Positions 29,150 through 39,481 of a stretch of DNA of 64,000 nucleotides are shown here, piece after piece (position 1 is the stretch's first letter; every line of letters starts with the position of its first letter). The translations under genes were made by a program, and so were the position numbers. The stretch is taken from the NCBI GenBank assembly GCA_006226495.1, contig SBGU01000035.1:1-64000 (forward strand), given 5' to 3'. The DNA is from Alphaproteobacteria bacterium (GTDB lineage Bacteria; Pseudomonadota; Alphaproteobacteria; Sphingomonadales; Kordiimonadaceae). Under the pieces are notes generated by a model, which was not told where the DNA came from, did not search any database, and worked only from the letters and a program-made list of their open reading frames with translations.

Positions 29150-31006
29150 ATGGCAGACGGCGGCAACAAGGCAAAAGAGATTTTCGAACAGGCGCTGGCC
29201 GCCGCGACCCGTGCGGTGGCGGAGGACCGTGCGCTCGAGGTGAAATTCACCGCCGACCAGCCGGGTGTGGTCGCGGGGGAAGCTCGTGTGCCCTACCTGC
29301 CGCACAAGGTGCGTGCCAAGGACGTGGCCGAAGTGCGCGGGCAGGCGGATTCGCTGGCACTCAAGCACCGCTATCACGACCCCAAAATGCACCAGAAGCT
29401 GGCGCCCGCCGGCAACATTGCGCGGGCGGTGTTCGATGCGGTCGAAAACGCCCGGTTTGAAGCCATCGGCGCGCGCCAGATGCCGGGCATGATGGCCAAT
29501 CTTGGCGCCCTTGCCGAAAAGAAAGCCTACGAGGCCGGCCTCGCCCGGCCCTCGTCCGACGAAAGTGGCAGGCTCGCGCATGTGCTTGGCCTCATGGTGC
29601 GCGAACGACTGACCGGTGCGCCGCCGCCCGACAGCGCGGTGCTGGCGGTGGAAAGCCAGCGCAAGTGGCTCGAACAGTCTGTCGGGCATCTTCTCGACCA
29701 GCTTGAAGACAAGGTCGGTGACCAGCGCGCGCTGGCGGTGCTCAGCCGCACCATCATCGCCGAACTGATCGGTGGCGAAAGCGGCGACAAGCAGGCCGAC
29801 GACCAGGACCAGCCCGACGCCGACGAAGACGACAACAGCCCCGCAAGCCCCGAAGGCGAACCGGGAGCCGAAGAAGGTGACGAATCCGATGGCGCCGAAT
29901 CGTCCGACGATGGCGACGGCGAAACCGCCGACGATGATGCCTCATCGGAAGCCGCGCTCGACGAACTGGACGATACCGAAGCCGAAACCGGTGAAGGCAA
30001 ACATGAAGGCACCATCCCCTGGCGCCCGAACCGGCCCCTCGAAATGCTGCCCGACACGCCTTTCTACAAGGTGTTCACCGAAGACTATGACGAGGTGGTC
30101 AAGGCCGAGGAACTGTGCGACCTCGATGAACTTGAGCGCTTGCGCAAATATCTCGACCAGCAGATGGCGCATCTGTCCGGGGCTGTATCCAAGCTGGCGA
30201 ACCGGCTGCAGCGGCGATTGCTTGCCCAACAGCAGCGCCATTGGCAGTTCGACCTCGAGGAAGGCATCCTGGACGCGGGCCGGCTGGCGCGCGTGGTGTC
30301 GGCGCCGACCAAGCCCTTGTCCTACAAGCTGGAATCCGACACCGAATTCAAGGATACGGTGGTCACGCTGCTTCTCGACAACTCGGGCTCCATGCGCGGG
30401 CGGCCGATTTCAATTGCCGCCATCTCCGCCGACATCCTGGCGCGCACGCTGGAACGCTGCGGCGTGAAGGTGGAAATCCTCGGCTTCACCACCAAGGCCT
30501 GGAAGGGTGGGCAAAGCCGCGAAAAATGGTTGCAGGCAGACAGGCCCAAACAGCCGGGGCGCCTCAACGACCTCCGCCACATCATCTACAAGACCGCCGA
30601 TGCGCCCTGGCGCCGCGCGCGCCGCAACCTCGGCCTGATGATGCGCGAAGGGCTCCTGAAGGAAAACATCGACGGTGAAGCGCTTCTGTGGGCGCACAAC
30701 CGCATGATGGCGCGCTCGGAAGAACGCCGCATCCTGATGGTGATCTCGGACGGGGCCCCGGTTGACGACAGCACGCTCAGTGTCAATTCCGGCACCTATC
30801 TCGAGCTGCATCTCCGCCAGGTGATCAAATGGATCGAAGCCCGGTCGCCGGTCGAGCTGATCGCCATCGGCATCGGGCATGATGTCACACGCTACTATAA
30901 ACGTGCGGTCACCATCCTGGACGCCGAACAGTTGGGCGGCGCCATGACCGAACAACTGGCCAGCCTGTTTGAAGAAACGCCGCCGCGCCCGCGCGGGATG
31001 CGCTGA
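29150..31006 (+). CDS. cobT: Cobaltochelatase CobT subunit
   Basis: Partner of CobS in the chelatase ATPase complex. It is 618 residues from the ATG at 29150; a GTG at 29144 would add two. The N-terminal domain is followed by a long acidic, Asp/Glu/Ser-rich linker (about residues 205-285), as in known CobT. The C-terminal von Willebrand A domain begins [17 protein letters not shown], whose DNSGS is the metal-binding MIDAS motif, and includes [13 protein letters not shown]. The downstream gene starts five bases after its stop codon. Confidence 0.95.
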   Translation: MADGGNKAKEIFEQALAAATRAVAEDRALEVKFTADQPGVVAGEARVPYLPHKVRAKDVAEVRGQADSLALKHRYHDPKMHQKLAPAGNIARAVFDAVENARFEAIGARQMPGMMANLGALAEKKAYEAGLARPSSDESGRLAHVLGLMVRERLTGAPPPDSAVLAVESQRKWLEQSVGHLLDQLEDKVGDQRALAVLSRTIIAELIGGESGDKQADDQDQPDADEDDNSPASPEGEPGAEEGDESDGAESSDDGDGETADDDASSEAALDELDDTEAETGEGKHEGTIPWRPNRPLEMLPDTPFYKVFTEDYDEVVKAEELCDLDELERLRKYLDQQMAHLSGAVSKLANRLQRRLLAQQQRHWQFDLEEGILDAGRLARVVSAPTKPLSYKLESDTEFKDTVVTLLLDNSGSMRGRPISIAAISADILARTLERCGVKVEILGFTTKAWKGGQSREKWLQADRPKQPGRLNDLRHIIYKTADAPWRRARRNLGLMMREGLLKENIDGEALLWAHNRMMARSEERRILMVISDGAPVDDSTLSVNSGTYLELHLRQVIKWIEARSPVELIAIGIGHDVTRYYKRAVTILDAEQLGGAMTEQLASLFEETPPRPRGMR

Positions 31007-31011
31007 CCCAA

Positions 31012-32022
31012 ATGTTCGGGCGTTCAAAGAACCATCTGGCAATCCTGGCGCTGACCGGGTTCATGGCCTGTGCCTATATGATCCTGCCCACGGGTGGCCG
31101 GGCCGGGGCCGAACTGGGTGCCCGCAATGCCGATGTGCATGCGGAAGCCGTGCCCCTTGACCCGCGCGACCCCAACCGCCGGGACATCGGTGCCCTCACT
31201 TATGTGGCCGGCTGGTCGCTGCGCTCTCCCGACCCGCGTTTTGGCGGCTGGTCCGGCCTTGTGGTCACCGATGGCGGGCGCAAGCTGGTGGCGATCAGCG
31301 ACCAGGGCGACTGGCTGAGTGCAAAGCTGGATATTTCGGCGCCCAATCCGCTCAGCGACAGTGTGCTGCAGCCCCTGGACCCCAATCTGCCGGGTGCTAC
31401 CAAGATCGCTTTCGATTCCGAAAGCCTGATCGAGGCACCCGATGGCGGTTTCCTCGTCAGTTTCGAACAGATGCACCGCCTGCTGCGCGCAAGCCCGGGC
31501 GGCCCCATCAGCAACACGCCCTATAACAAGATCATCGATTTTGAAGGCGTGCATTCCAATTCGGGCATGGAAGCCATCAGCTTCCTGAACGACGGGCGCC
31601 TGATGGTGATGTTCGAAACGCCGCTCAAAGGTGAAGAAGGCTCGGACAGCCGGCTGACCGGATGGGTGGGCGACGAGGCCGGCGGCGGTCGTTTCTGGTT
31701 CCAGCGCCCGAAGGATTATTCCGCCACCGATGCCGCCACCATGAAGAATGGCGATATGCTGTTGCTGATGCGGGACTATTCGCCGCTCAGGGGTGTCAGC
31801 GCCAAGATCCTGCGCATAAAGGGCGCGGACATCAAGGCCGGCGCCACCATCACGGGCGAAGAACTGGCGACCCTGAAGCCGCCCCTGACGGTCGACAATA
31901 TGGAAGGCCTGGCGGTCGTGGAACGCGATGGCCAGCCGCCGCTTCTGTTCCTGATCTCGGACGATAATTTCCGCATGACCCAGCGCAGCTTGCTGCTGGT
32001 GTTTCAGCTCCGGGCCGGGTAA
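31012..32022 (+). CDS. Phytase/esterase-like beta-propeller protein, exported
   Basis: A 336-residue protein with an N-terminal hydrophobic segment (HLAILALTGFMACAYMILP), either a signal or anchor. The soluble part is of the 'esterase-like activity of phytase' type (PF13449-like): WSGLVVTDGGRKLVAISDQG, SFEQMHRLLRA, GMEAISFLNDGRLMVMFETP and NMEGLAVVERDGQPPLLFLI. Substrate unknown. It begins five bases after cobT and ends nine before the sulfotransferase gene, so it is in the cobST transcript although no link with cobalamin is evident. Confidence 0.82.
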   Translation: MFGRSKNHLAILALTGFMACAYMILPTGGRAGAELGARNADVHAEAVPLDPRDPNRRDIGALTYVAGWSLRSPDPRFGGWSGLVVTDGGRKLVAISDQGDWLSAKLDISAPNPLSDSVLQPLDPNLPGATKIAFDSESLIEAPDGGFLVSFEQMHRLLRASPGGPISNTPYNKIIDFEGVHSNSGMEAISFLNDGRLMVMFETPLKGEEGSDSRLTGWVGDEAGGGRFWFQRPKDYSATDAATMKNGDMLLLMRDYSPLRGVSAKILRIKGADIKAGATITGEELATLKPPLTVDNMEGLAVVERDGQPPLLFLISDDNFRMTQRSLLLVFQLRAG

Positions 32023-32031
32023 GCAGGCACC

Positions 32032-32934
32032 ATGGAAAATACAAAAGACACCGACATCAAGGCCCTTGTTGCAAAGGCCGAGGCCCTGATCCTTGACGAA
32101 AAGCCCGAAGCCGCGCAGGCGCTGATCGCGGCGGCGCTTCAGGACCGGGACCATGTGCGCCTGTGGCGGTTCCAGCGCCGGGTCCTCCTTATGCTGGGGG
32201 ACGAGGCGGCGGCAGCCGGGGTGATGCAGCGCATCATCGACAAGATACATGCGCCCACACCCGGCGAACTGGCGCTGGCAGGGTCACCCCGGTCGGCCTT
32301 CACGGCGGTCCGCAAACACAAGATCCTCTATCTGCATGTGCCCAAATGCGGGTCCACGACCGTGAAGGACATGCTGTATTTCATGCTGACCGGCGAACGC
32401 GGCGAAGGCCACGCCCATACGCTTGTGGCCAAGCGCGCGCCTTACCAGTATCTGGACCGCACGAAACTTGCGCACAGCCACCCGAACTGGTTCCGCTTCC
32501 TGGTGGTGCGCGATCCCGTTGCGCGGCTCCGGTCCTATTACCGTTTCAATCTGGTGTTCACCAACGACCTCTCGAAGGAAGTGCCGGGGCGCGAGACGTT
32601 CCTCGGTCTGCCGCTGCAGCCGGACTATGACACGTTCCTCCGCCACCTGGACCGCTATCGGCAGGTGTTCCGCACGCTCCGTGCCCACACCAACGCCATT
32701 ACCGACATCGCGGGCACGGACGCCGGGCTTTACCACTGGATCGGGTCGGTGGGCGACATGGCGGCCTTGCGGGCGAAGCTCTCTGAACGCGCGGGTGTCG
32801 CGATTCCGGAAATCCACAATTTCCGCTCGGCCGAAATGGCTGCGATTGTACCCGATGCCGATCTGGAGGCTGCGGCCCGCGAACGCTATGCGGCTGATTA
32901 TACCGTCTATGGCAACTGGTTCGCCGCCCGCTAG
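32032..32934 (+). CDS. Sulfotransferase family protein with helical N-terminus
   Basis: A 300-residue protein. Residues 1-85 are helical and TPR-like (AEALILDEKPEAAQALIAAA). The rest is a Sulfotransfer_2-type domain: the PAPS 5'-phosphosulfate loop LHVPKCGSTTVKDMLYF and the 3'-phosphate loop VRDPVARLRSYYRF are both intact, and the final block is HNFRSAEMAAIVPDADLEA. It probably sulfates a carbohydrate. Together with the glycosyltransferase upstream it may take part in surface glycan synthesis, which is inference. Last gene of the cobS-cobT transcript. Confidence 0.82.
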   Translation: MENTKDTDIKALVAKAEALILDEKPEAAQALIAAALQDRDHVRLWRFQRRVLLMLGDEAAAAGVMQRIIDKIHAPTPGELALAGSPRSAFTAVRKHKILYLHVPKCGSTTVKDMLYFMLTGERGEGHAHTLVAKRAPYQYLDRTKLAHSHPNWFRFLVVRDPVARLRSYYRFNLVFTNDLSKEVPGRETFLGLPLQPDYDTFLRHLDRYRQVFRTLRAHTNAITDIAGTDAGLYHWIGSVGDMAALRAKLSERAGVAIPEIHNFRSAEMAAIVPDADLEAAARERYAADYTVYGNWFAAR

Positions 32935-32950
32935 GTCCCCCAAAAGAAAA

Positions 32951-32974
32951 ACGCCGCGGCGTATGCCACGGCGT
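32951..32974. terminator. Bidirectional terminator between sulfotransferase and rpmB
   Basis: Stem ACGCCG-C-GGC with GCC-A-CGGCGT around a GTAT loop, flanked by AAAAGAAAA on the left and TTTCCC on the right, between convergent genes. The minus-strand side (TTTTCTTTTG) is the stronger and would end the rpmB transcript. Confidence 0.82.
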
Positions 32975-33002
32975 TTCCCGGAATTCTGTCTGAAGACAGG
33001 CC

Positions 33003-33296
33003 TTAAGCAGCAGCTTCGGCTTTCTTCTTCTTGATGTCCTTCTTCAGCTTCAGCGCAGCAGCCGACAGGTCGGTGTCGCGAGCTTTCAGGAGGAAATTGT
33101 CCAGACCGTCGTTGTGCTCAACCGAACGCAGCGCGTGCGTGGAAACACGCAGGCTGACCGAACGGTTCAGGACGTCGGAGATCAGGGTTGCTTTTACCAG
33201 GTTCGGCAGGAAGCGACGACGGGTTTTGTTGTGAGCGTGGGACACGTTGTTACCGGTCATTACACGCTTGCCAGTCAGTTCACATACGCGCGACAT
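33003..33296 (-). CDS. rpmB: 50S ribosomal protein L28
   Basis: A 97-residue L28 protein. It starts [33 protein letters not shown] in the standard way, and includes [21 protein letters not shown], with an alphaproteobacterial-length C-terminal extension ending in Lys/Ala-rich sequence (KKKKAEAAA). It forms its own transcript with a hairpin in its leader. Confidence 0.98.
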   Translation of the reverse strand: MSRVCELTGKRVMTGNNVSHAHNKTRRRFLPNLVKATLISDVLNRSVSLRVSTHALRSVEHNDGLDNFLLKARDTDLSAAALKLKKDIKKKKAEAAA

Positions 33297-33318
33297 GTTC
33301 GTTATCCTTGTTTTTCTG

Positions 33319-33338
33319 TCGGGGACATTGTGCCCCGA
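33319..33338 (-). promoter_or_regulatory. Hairpin in the rpmB leader
   Basis: TCGGGG/CCCCGA inverted repeat with an 8-nt loop, 22-42 bases before the rpmB start, followed by ACAGAAAAACAAGGATAAC, which holds the AAGGA ribosome-binding site. There is no T-run after it, so it is more likely an RNA structure (stability or autoregulation) than a terminator. Confidence 0.4.
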
Positions 33339-33527
33339 GAATCTTTATGAGCCATGTAGCCCGGGCCGGAATTGACCCGAACTGGCGGCGTGGATAGGCG
33401 ATTCGGGGCCACCGGTCAAGCTTAATCGGCCAAAACCGGCCATTTCTGGCCATTCCCGGCAAATGCGGGGGATTGATCGGCGCCCTGATTGCAGGCAAAC
33501 TGTCGGGTGTGATCGGGGGTTCACCTT

Positions 33528-34091
33528 ATGAATAACGATACCAACGCTGCCCTGTTGCGGGCGAGTGAAAGCCACCAGTTCGAAACCTACTGGCGGTCCA
33601 TCTGGCCGCGCACCGGCATGCCGACAAGCGACCGGATCGACTGGGACACCCTGGGCCCCCTCAAGGATTTTGTCATCGAAGGCCGGTTCACGCCGGGGCC
33701 CGATGCCACCATGATCAACACGTTCGTGGGGCGCGGCATCACCGATGGCCTGAATGCCGATGTCACCGGCCAGGAATATTTCGCGACCGTGCGCGACCAG
33801 GACCGGGCGCTGATCATCCGGGTGTTCGAAGCCATGGTGGCCCAGCCCTGCGGGCGCTGGCGCATCATGCATTACACTTTCGAACGGGGCGTGCAGATCC
33901 CGATGGATACCACCTTCTTCCCGTTCCGGGACGTGGCCACCGGCGGTATCGGGATCGGGGCCTTGATCCTGCCGCTTGACGATGCGGCACCGTCCAAAAT
34001 GGCGGGGCGGGTGACGGGGGCATCGGCCGGCACGGCGGCACAGTGGATCAATATGGGCGCCGGCATCCCTGCCGATGCGATGCTGGTCTAG
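33528..34091 (+). CDS. PAS_5 family protein
   Basis: A 187-residue protein of the PAS_5 class, more diverged than the other three in the window. It has the [20 protein letters not shown] start, [39 protein letters not shown], and a central [22 protein letters not shown]. Segments corresponding to the RGREH and DLPA blocks are altered (TTFFPFRD). It probably senses a small molecule or partner protein. Its stop codon overlaps the end of the convergent macrodomain gene by four bases. Confidence 0.75.
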   Translation: MNNDTNAALLRASESHQFETYWRSIWPRTGMPTSDRIDWDTLGPLKDFVIEGRFTPGPDATMINTFVGRGITDGLNADVTGQEYFATVRDQDRALIIRVFEAMVAQPCGRWRIMHYTFERGVQIPMDTTFFPFRDVATGGIGIGALILPLDDAAPSKMAGRVTGASAGTAAQWINMGAGIPADAMLV

Positions 34092-34603
34092 CCCAGCGCC
34101 TGGACCGCGCGCCGGTAGTGGCTCGTGGCCAGGATATCGAAACAGACAAAACGCACGTCCTCGACCCCCGTGCCGGGGTTCGAAAACAGCCAGGCATGGG
34201 TGGCGGCTGCGGCCACCTGTGCGGCGTGTTCGACCGGATACCCGTAGGCGCCGGTGCTGATGGCGGGAAAGGCAATGGACTTCAGGCCATAGTCTGCGGC
34301 CAGCACCAGCGACCGCCAGTAACAGCGTGCCAGCATGTCGGCCTCGCCCCTGTCGCCGCCCTGCCATACGGGGCCGACGGTATGGATGACATAACGGGCG
34401 GGCAGGGCATAGGCCCTGGTGATCTTGGCATCCCCCGTGCGGCAGCCGCCCAGAAGCCGGCATTCGGCCAGAAGCTCGGGCCCGGCAGCCCGGTGGATGG
34501 CGCCGTCGACACCGCCACCGCCCAAGAGGCTGTTGTTGGCCGCGTTCACGATGGCGTCCACCGGCACGGTGGTAATGTCGCCTTCGGTCACGCGGATGGT
34601 CAC
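34088..34603 (-). CDS. Macrodomain protein (O-acetyl-ADP-ribose deacetylase type)
   Basis: A 171-residue stand-alone macrodomain that hydrolyses O-acetyl-ADP-ribose or removes ADP-ribose from proteins. It carries [20 protein letters not shown] near residues 16-35, [21 protein letters not shown], and [14 protein letters not shown], which are the ligand-binding signatures of the YmdB/MacroD type. It starts with GTG overlapping the amidase stop by four bases, so the two genes are translationally coupled. Confidence 0.93.
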   Translation of the reverse strand: MTIRVTEGDITTVPVDAIVNAANNSLLGGGGVDGAIHRAAGPELLAECRLLGGCRTGDAKITRAYALPARYVIHTVGPVWQGGDRGEADMLARCYWRSLVLAADYGLKSIAFPAISTGAYGYPVEHAAQVAAAATHAWLFSNPGTGVEDVRFVCFDILATSHYRRAVQALG

Positions 34604-36348
34604 AGGCCTTCCTTCGCGGTCAGTTCAGGCCGGTTGGCGGCAAAATTCAGGCTGCGCTCCAGAAGTTGCCCGACGGCGATCAACTGGTCTTCCCGGAACA
34701 GGTTTCCCCACAGGGTAATGGCATGCGGCACCACCCGGTCGGGCACCGGAATGTCGCGGCGCGCACCTGTGAGCGGCAGGGTCGGGCGTTTTTCCATGCC
34801 CACCGGCAGGGTCAGGCTCGGGTAACCGGTGAAATTGCTGATCACCAGCATGTCGCCGGCAAAATGCGGGCAGACGATCAAATCCACCTGTTTATAGACC
34901 TCGGCCATGATGCCCATGGTGCGGCGGCGGAACCGGTCCAGTTGCAGCGATTCGACTGCGGAATGGAAACGGGCGGCCCGGAAGGTATTGGGCCAGGCGG
35001 CCGCTTCCTGCCAGCTCATCAGGTCGTCCCGGCCGGAGAGGGTCAGCTCTTCGAACATGGCGGCCGATTCGACCTCAAGGTTGGTCAGCATGGTATTGTA
35101 GGGCAGTTTCGGCAGCTCGATGGGCACCAGGCGGAAACCCAGTTCCTTCAGGGTTGCCAGCGCCTTGCGGTCACTGCCGGTGGCACCGTCCGCGAACCAG
35201 GCCGGGTTATAGCCGATGCGCAGTTCTTCCTTCTGCACACTGGGGCCGTCATAACTGAAGCCGAAATCGATGGCGCTCGGGTCCATATTGTCGGTGCCAT
35301 TGAGGACCGACAGCACGAGCGCGGTGTCCTCCGCGCCCCGGCAGATGGGCCCGGCTTTGTCGAGCGACCAGCACAAAGGCATCGCGCCCGTGCGCGGCAC
35401 CCGCCCGAAGGTCGGCTTCAGCCCCGTGGCGCCACAGCGCGCCGACGGCGACACGATCGAGCCCATGGTTTCGGTACCGATGGCAAAACCGCACAGGCCG
35501 GCGGCGGTGGCGGAGGCTGAACCCGCGCTTGAGCCCGACGCGCCTTCGTCGCTGTTCCAGGGGTTGCGGGTAATGCCGCCAAACCATTTGTCGCCGTAAG
35601 CCAGCGCACCCAGGGTGGTTTTGCCCAGCATCACGGCGCCGGCGTCCCTGAGGCGGGTCACGATGGTGGCATCGGTCGCGGGCATGCGGTCCTTGTAAGG
35701 TTCTGCGCCCCAACTGGTGCGCACGCCGGCGGTGTCGAACAGGTCCTTCAGGCCGTAGGGGATGCCGTGCAGGGGCCCGCGGTAGCGCCCGCTTCTCAGT
35801 TCCACATCCGCCTTGTGCGCCTGTTCGCGCGCCAGGTCGGCGGTTATGGTCACAAAACATTCCAGCTTCGGCGCATAACGCTGGATACGGTTTAGATACA
35901 GGTCCGTCAGCCGGCTTGAGGTGATCACCCCCGCCTTGATCCAGCGGCTGAGGGTCACCAAGGGCGCAAAGGCGATCGAGGCTTCGTCGCTGGGCAGCGC
36001 GGCCTGCATTGGTGCGGCCAGCAGCACCCGGTTTTCCTGCGGCGCGAAGCTCATGCCCGGCAGGCGCGGGTCGAAGGTCATGGCCGGGGCGTCGGCCTCT
36101 GTCAGTTGCACGGCGGCGCGGCGGCGGCGAATACGGTCGACCATGCCCTCAAGTTCGTCGAAAATCAGCGCCCGTTCGTCGGCGGTATAGGCCACGGCGT
36201 CCAGCCGTTCGCAGGTCGAAAGGTCGGCGGGGCTGGCGATCGGTGGTGCTGCATTGGCCCGCGAAACTGTTGCACCTGCAACAGCCGCGCCGCCAACGGC
36301 TGCCGCGCCCTTCAGAATCTGCCGGCGGTTCAGAAGGCTCGAGGCCAT
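34600..36348 (-). CDS. Exported amidase (amidase signature family)
   Basis: A 582-residue amidase signature enzyme with a Tat-type signal ([20 protein letters not shown]). The Ser-cisSer-Lys triad is recognisable: the Lys in [14 protein letters not shown], and the two serines in the glycine/serine-rich [17 protein letters not shown] and [17 protein letters not shown]. Such enzymes hydrolyse diverse amides; the substrate is unknown. The ATG at 36348 places the RR motif correctly, whereas an upstream in-frame start at 36402 adds 18 residues with no benefit. Tat export of an enzyme coupled to a cytosolic macrodomain gene is unexpected. Confidence 0.88.
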   Translation of the reverse strand: MASSLLNRRQILKGAAAVGGAAVAGATVSRANAAPPIASPADLSTCERLDAVAYTADERALIFDELEGMVDRIRRRRAAVQLTEADAPAMTFDPRLPGMSFAPQENRVLLAAPMQAALPSDEASIAFAPLVTLSRWIKAGVITSSRLTDLYLNRIQRYAPKLECFVTITADLAREQAHKADVELRSGRYRGPLHGIPYGLKDLFDTAGVRTSWGAEPYKDRMPATDATIVTRLRDAGAVMLGKTTLGALAYGDKWFGGITRNPWNSDEGASGSSAGSASATAAGLCGFAIGTETMGSIVSPSARCGATGLKPTFGRVPRTGAMPLCWSLDKAGPICRGAEDTALVLSVLNGTDNMDPSAIDFGFSYDGPSVQKEELRIGYNPAWFADGATGSDRKALATLKELGFRLVPIELPKLPYNTMLTNLEVESAAMFEELTLSGRDDLMSWQEAAAWPNTFRAARFHSAVESLQLDRFRRRTMGIMAEVYKQVDLIVCPHFAGDMLVISNFTGYPSLTLPVGMEKRPTLPLTGARRDIPVPDRVVPHAITLWGNLFREDQLIAVGQLLERSLNFAANRPELTAKEGL

Positions 36349-36488
36349 AGGCTTGTGCTCCCGGGTTTTCTGTTTCGATGGTATCTGCCGCTTCAGGTTC
36401 AACTATAGGGTTTCCAACTGGCGACCGGAACAGCTATTAGGCATAAAAGTTAACGGTTTGTATTCTCTGGTATCACTGCGGGCGTTTT

Positions 36489-39479
36489 ATGGCAGGCATT
36501 ATCAAGGCGGTTCTGGGGCCCACCAACACGGGCAAGACCCATTATGCGGTGGAACGCATGCTCGGTTATGCCTCGGGGGTCATGGGCTTTCCGCTCCGGC
36601 TTCTGGCGCGGGAAGTCTATGACAAGGTGGTGGCCATCAAGGGCGCGCGCCAGGTCGCGCTCTTGACCGGGGAAGAGCGCATCGTGCCGGAAGGCGCGCG
36701 TTATTTCCTCTGTACCGCCGAAGCCATGCCGCGCCACACCATGGCTGATTTTGTTGCGATCGACGAAATCCAGATGGCGGCCGATGCCCAGCGCGGCCAT
36801 ATCTTCACCGACCATCTGCTGAACACCCGCGGCCGGCACGAGACCCTGCTTCTGGGCTCCGGCACCATGCAAGGTATCCTCCGCCGCCTGATCCCAGAAA
36901 TCGAGATTGTCGGGCGCGAGCGTTTTTCGAAACTGTCCTATATCAAACCCGCGAAAGTGGCCCGCCTGCCGCGCCGCAGCGCCATTGTCGGTTTTTCGGC
37001 CAGCGACGTATATGGCCTTGCCGAACTGCTCCGGCGCCAGCGCGGCGGTGCCGCGATTGTGATGGGGGCCCTGTCGCCCCGCACCCGCAACGCGCAGGTG
37101 GAAATGTACCAGTCGGGCGAGGTGGAATATCTGGTCGCGACCGACGCCATCGGCATGGGCCTGAATATGGATATCGGCCATGTGGCTTTCTCCGGCCTCT
37201 CCAAATTCGATGGCCGCAGCTTCCGGGATCTGACCGCCGCCGAAGCCGGCCAGATCGCCGGCCGCGCCGGGCGCTACCAGAAGGATGGCACTTTCTCGAC
37301 CCTGTCGGGTAGCGAACCGATGGACCCGCTGATGGTGGCCCAGCTTGAGGAACACCAGTTCGATGCCGTGAGGCGGCTTTACTGGCGGAATCACCGGCTC
37401 GATTTTGGCTCGCTCAGGCGGCTTGAACGCTCGCTCGAGGAGCCGGCGACCATCGAGGGGCTGCACCGGGTCCGGGATGCGGTTGACCATATGGCTTTGA
37501 AGGCCCTGATGGCCGACCAGAAGATCGCCGACCGGGCAACAGATGCCCAATCGGTCGAAAGGCTTTGGAATGTCTGCCAAATTCCGGATTTCAGGAAACT
37601 GTCGACCGACGATCATTTCAGCCTGCTGCGCCGAATCTTCGTCGACCTGATGGGCCCGGCGGGCGTGATCCCGCACGACTGGGTCGCCGCACAGGTGAAG
37701 CGCCTTGACAATAGCCACGGCGATATAGATACCTTGGCCGGTCGAATCGCCAGTATCCGTATCTGGACCTATGTGTCGCACCGGAAAGGCTGGCTTGAAG
37801 ACGCGGCCCATTGGGCCCACGTAACACGCAGCGTGGAGGATAAACTCTCCGACGCGCTGCACGAAAGGTTAACCCAGCGCTTTGTGGACAGGCGCACTGC
37901 CGTCCTCATGCGCTCGCTCAGGCAAAGGGACGCACTCAGCGTGAGCATCGATAGTGAAACGAACCAGGTCTCTGTGGAAGGCCACGAGATTGGTCAACTG
38001 AACGGTTTCTCCTTCCGTGTTGATCCCAGCGCCGGTGGCGACGAACAGAAAACCCTGCAGGCAGCGGCGGAAAGCGCCCTCCAGGTCGAACTGACCCGGC
38101 GCGCCAAACTGTTCGCCAATGTCGGCTTCAAGACCCTGAGCTTCGACTTCGCCGAAGGCCTGGCGTTCCCGAAACTGATGTGGGAAGGCGCCGCCATCGC
38201 CACCGTGCATGACACCGGCGCCCTGTTTGCCCCGCGCGTGAAGCTGGTTGCCTCCAGCCTGCTGACCGGCGAACTGGCCGACCTCGTGCGCACCAAGACC
38301 CAGGAATGGCTTGATACCCGGATCGCTGAAAAGCTCGAACCGCTGATCAAGCTCGCACAGGAACTGAACGGCGACCTGGAAGCCCCCGAAGGCGCGGCGC
38401 CGCTGTCCGGCTTGGCTCGCGGTGTTGCTTACCGGCTTGTGGAAAATTACGGCGTCATCTCGCGGGCTGCGGTCGACGGCGACCTGCGCCAGCTTGACCA
38501 GGATGCCCGCAAGGGCCTCAGGCGCTTCGGCATCCGCATTGGTGCCTCCAGCCTTTATATCCCGCTCATTCTGAAGCCGCATGCCAACGAACTGCGCCTG
38601 ATGATGTGGGCGATGGCCGGCAAGCTGAACGGCCTGCCGCCGATCCCGACACCGGGCATGGTTTGGGTTGAAGCCGAAGCCACCGCGCCGCGCGAATTCT
38701 ATGAACTGGCCGGTTTCCAGGTCGTCGGCAAGAAGGCCGTGCGCATGGACATGCTGGAACGCCTGGCCGACGCCGTGCGCCCCTTGGGCCAGGGTGCGGA
38801 CTGGTTCGAGGTCACGCCCGAGATCATGGGCCTTGTCGGCCTGTCCGGTGAAGACTTCGCCGAAGTGATGCAGGCCGCGGGTTACCGCCACGAGGTCCGG
38901 CAGGTACCGGTGCCCCAGAAGGCCACCGAAGCAGCCCCGGAATCTGAAGCTACTGAAGCCGCAGCAGAAACCCCGGCTGAAGCCACCGACGCACCGGCAG
39001 AGGCTGCCGCCGAGGTTGCCCCTGAGGTCGCCCCGGAAGCAGCGGTCGAAGCCGCCGCTGAAACCGAAGCGCCCGCAGAAGAAGCTGCTGCCGACGCCGG
39101 CGCCGAAGCCGCGCCGGAAGCAACCGATGCAACCGCCGAACTGGTCGACCGCTATTTCTTCCAGTGGGCGCCGCGCCGCAAGGCCCGCCCGCAGGGCGAA
39201 GGCCGTGGTGAGGGTCGCGGTCGTGGTGAAGGTCGTGGTGAAGGCCGGGGCCGCGATGGCGGCAAGGGTCCGCGTCAGGGCAAGGGCGAAGGCCGCGATG
39301 GTGGCAAGGGCCCGCGCAAGGGTGGCAAGGGCCGCCCCGAGCGTGGTGAAGGCCGCGGTGAAGCTCGGGGTGAACGGGTCATGAGCGCGCGTCCGCCCAG
39401 GAAGGACAAGCCGATCGATCCCGATTCGCCGTTTGCCGCGCTGGCCGGCCTCAAGGACCAGCTCTCCAAGAAGAAATAA
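36489..39479 (+). CDS. Suv3-like ATP-dependent RNA helicase with low-complexity tail
   Basis: A 996-residue SF2 helicase of the mitochondrial Suv3 type, involved in RNA turnover. The core has Walker A AVLGPTNTGKTHYAVERML at the N-terminus, a DEIQM box, and QIAGRAGRYQ (motif VI). Beyond about residue 815 comes a ~180-residue tail: first an Ala/Glu-rich stretch (TEAAPESEATEAAAETPAEA), then a short YFFQWAPRRK segment, and finally Arg/Gly/Lys-rich repeats of GEGRG type. It directly precedes the S4-domain gene (2-bp gap), so they form one operon. No signal or membrane segment. Confidence 0.9.
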   Translation: MAGIIKAVLGPTNTGKTHYAVERMLGYASGVMGFPLRLLAREVYDKVVAIKGARQVALLTGEERIVPEGARYFLCTAEAMPRHTMADFVAIDEIQMAADAQRGHIFTDHLLNTRGRHETLLLGSGTMQGILRRLIPEIEIVGRERFSKLSYIKPAKVARLPRRSAIVGFSASDVYGLAELLRRQRGGAAIVMGALSPRTRNAQVEMYQSGEVEYLVATDAIGMGLNMDIGHVAFSGLSKFDGRSFRDLTAAEAGQIAGRAGRYQKDGTFSTLSGSEPMDPLMVAQLEEHQFDAVRRLYWRNHRLDFGSLRRLERSLEEPATIEGLHRVRDAVDHMALKALMADQKIADRATDAQSVERLWNVCQIPDFRKLSTDDHFSLLRRIFVDLMGPAGVIPHDWVAAQVKRLDNSHGDIDTLAGRIASIRIWTYVSHRKGWLEDAAHWAHVTRSVEDKLSDALHERLTQRFVDRRTAVLMRSLRQRDALSVSIDSETNQVSVEGHEIGQLNGFSFRVDPSAGGDEQKTLQAAAESALQVELTRRAKLFANVGFKTLSFDFAEGLAFPKLMWEGAAIATVHDTGALFAPRVKLVASSLLTGELADLVRTKTQEWLDTRIAEKLEPLIKLAQELNGDLEAPEGAAPLSGLARGVAYRLVENYGVISRAAVDGDLRQLDQDARKGLRRFGIRIGASSLYIPLILKPHANELRLMMWAMAGKLNGLPPIPTPGMVWVEAEATAPREFYELAGFQVVGKKAVRMDMLERLADAVRPLGQGADWFEVTPEIMGLVGLSGEDFAEVMQAAGYRHEVRQVPVPQKATEAAPESEATEAAAETPAEATDAPAEAAAEVAPEVAPEAAVEAAAETEAPAEEAAADAGAEAAPEATDATAELVDRYFFQWAPRRKARPQGEGRGEGRGRGEGRGEGRGRDGGKGPRQGKGEGRDGGKGPRKGGKGRPERGEGRGEARGERVMSARPPRKDKPIDPDSPFAALAGLKDQLSKKK

Positions 39480-39481
39480 TC

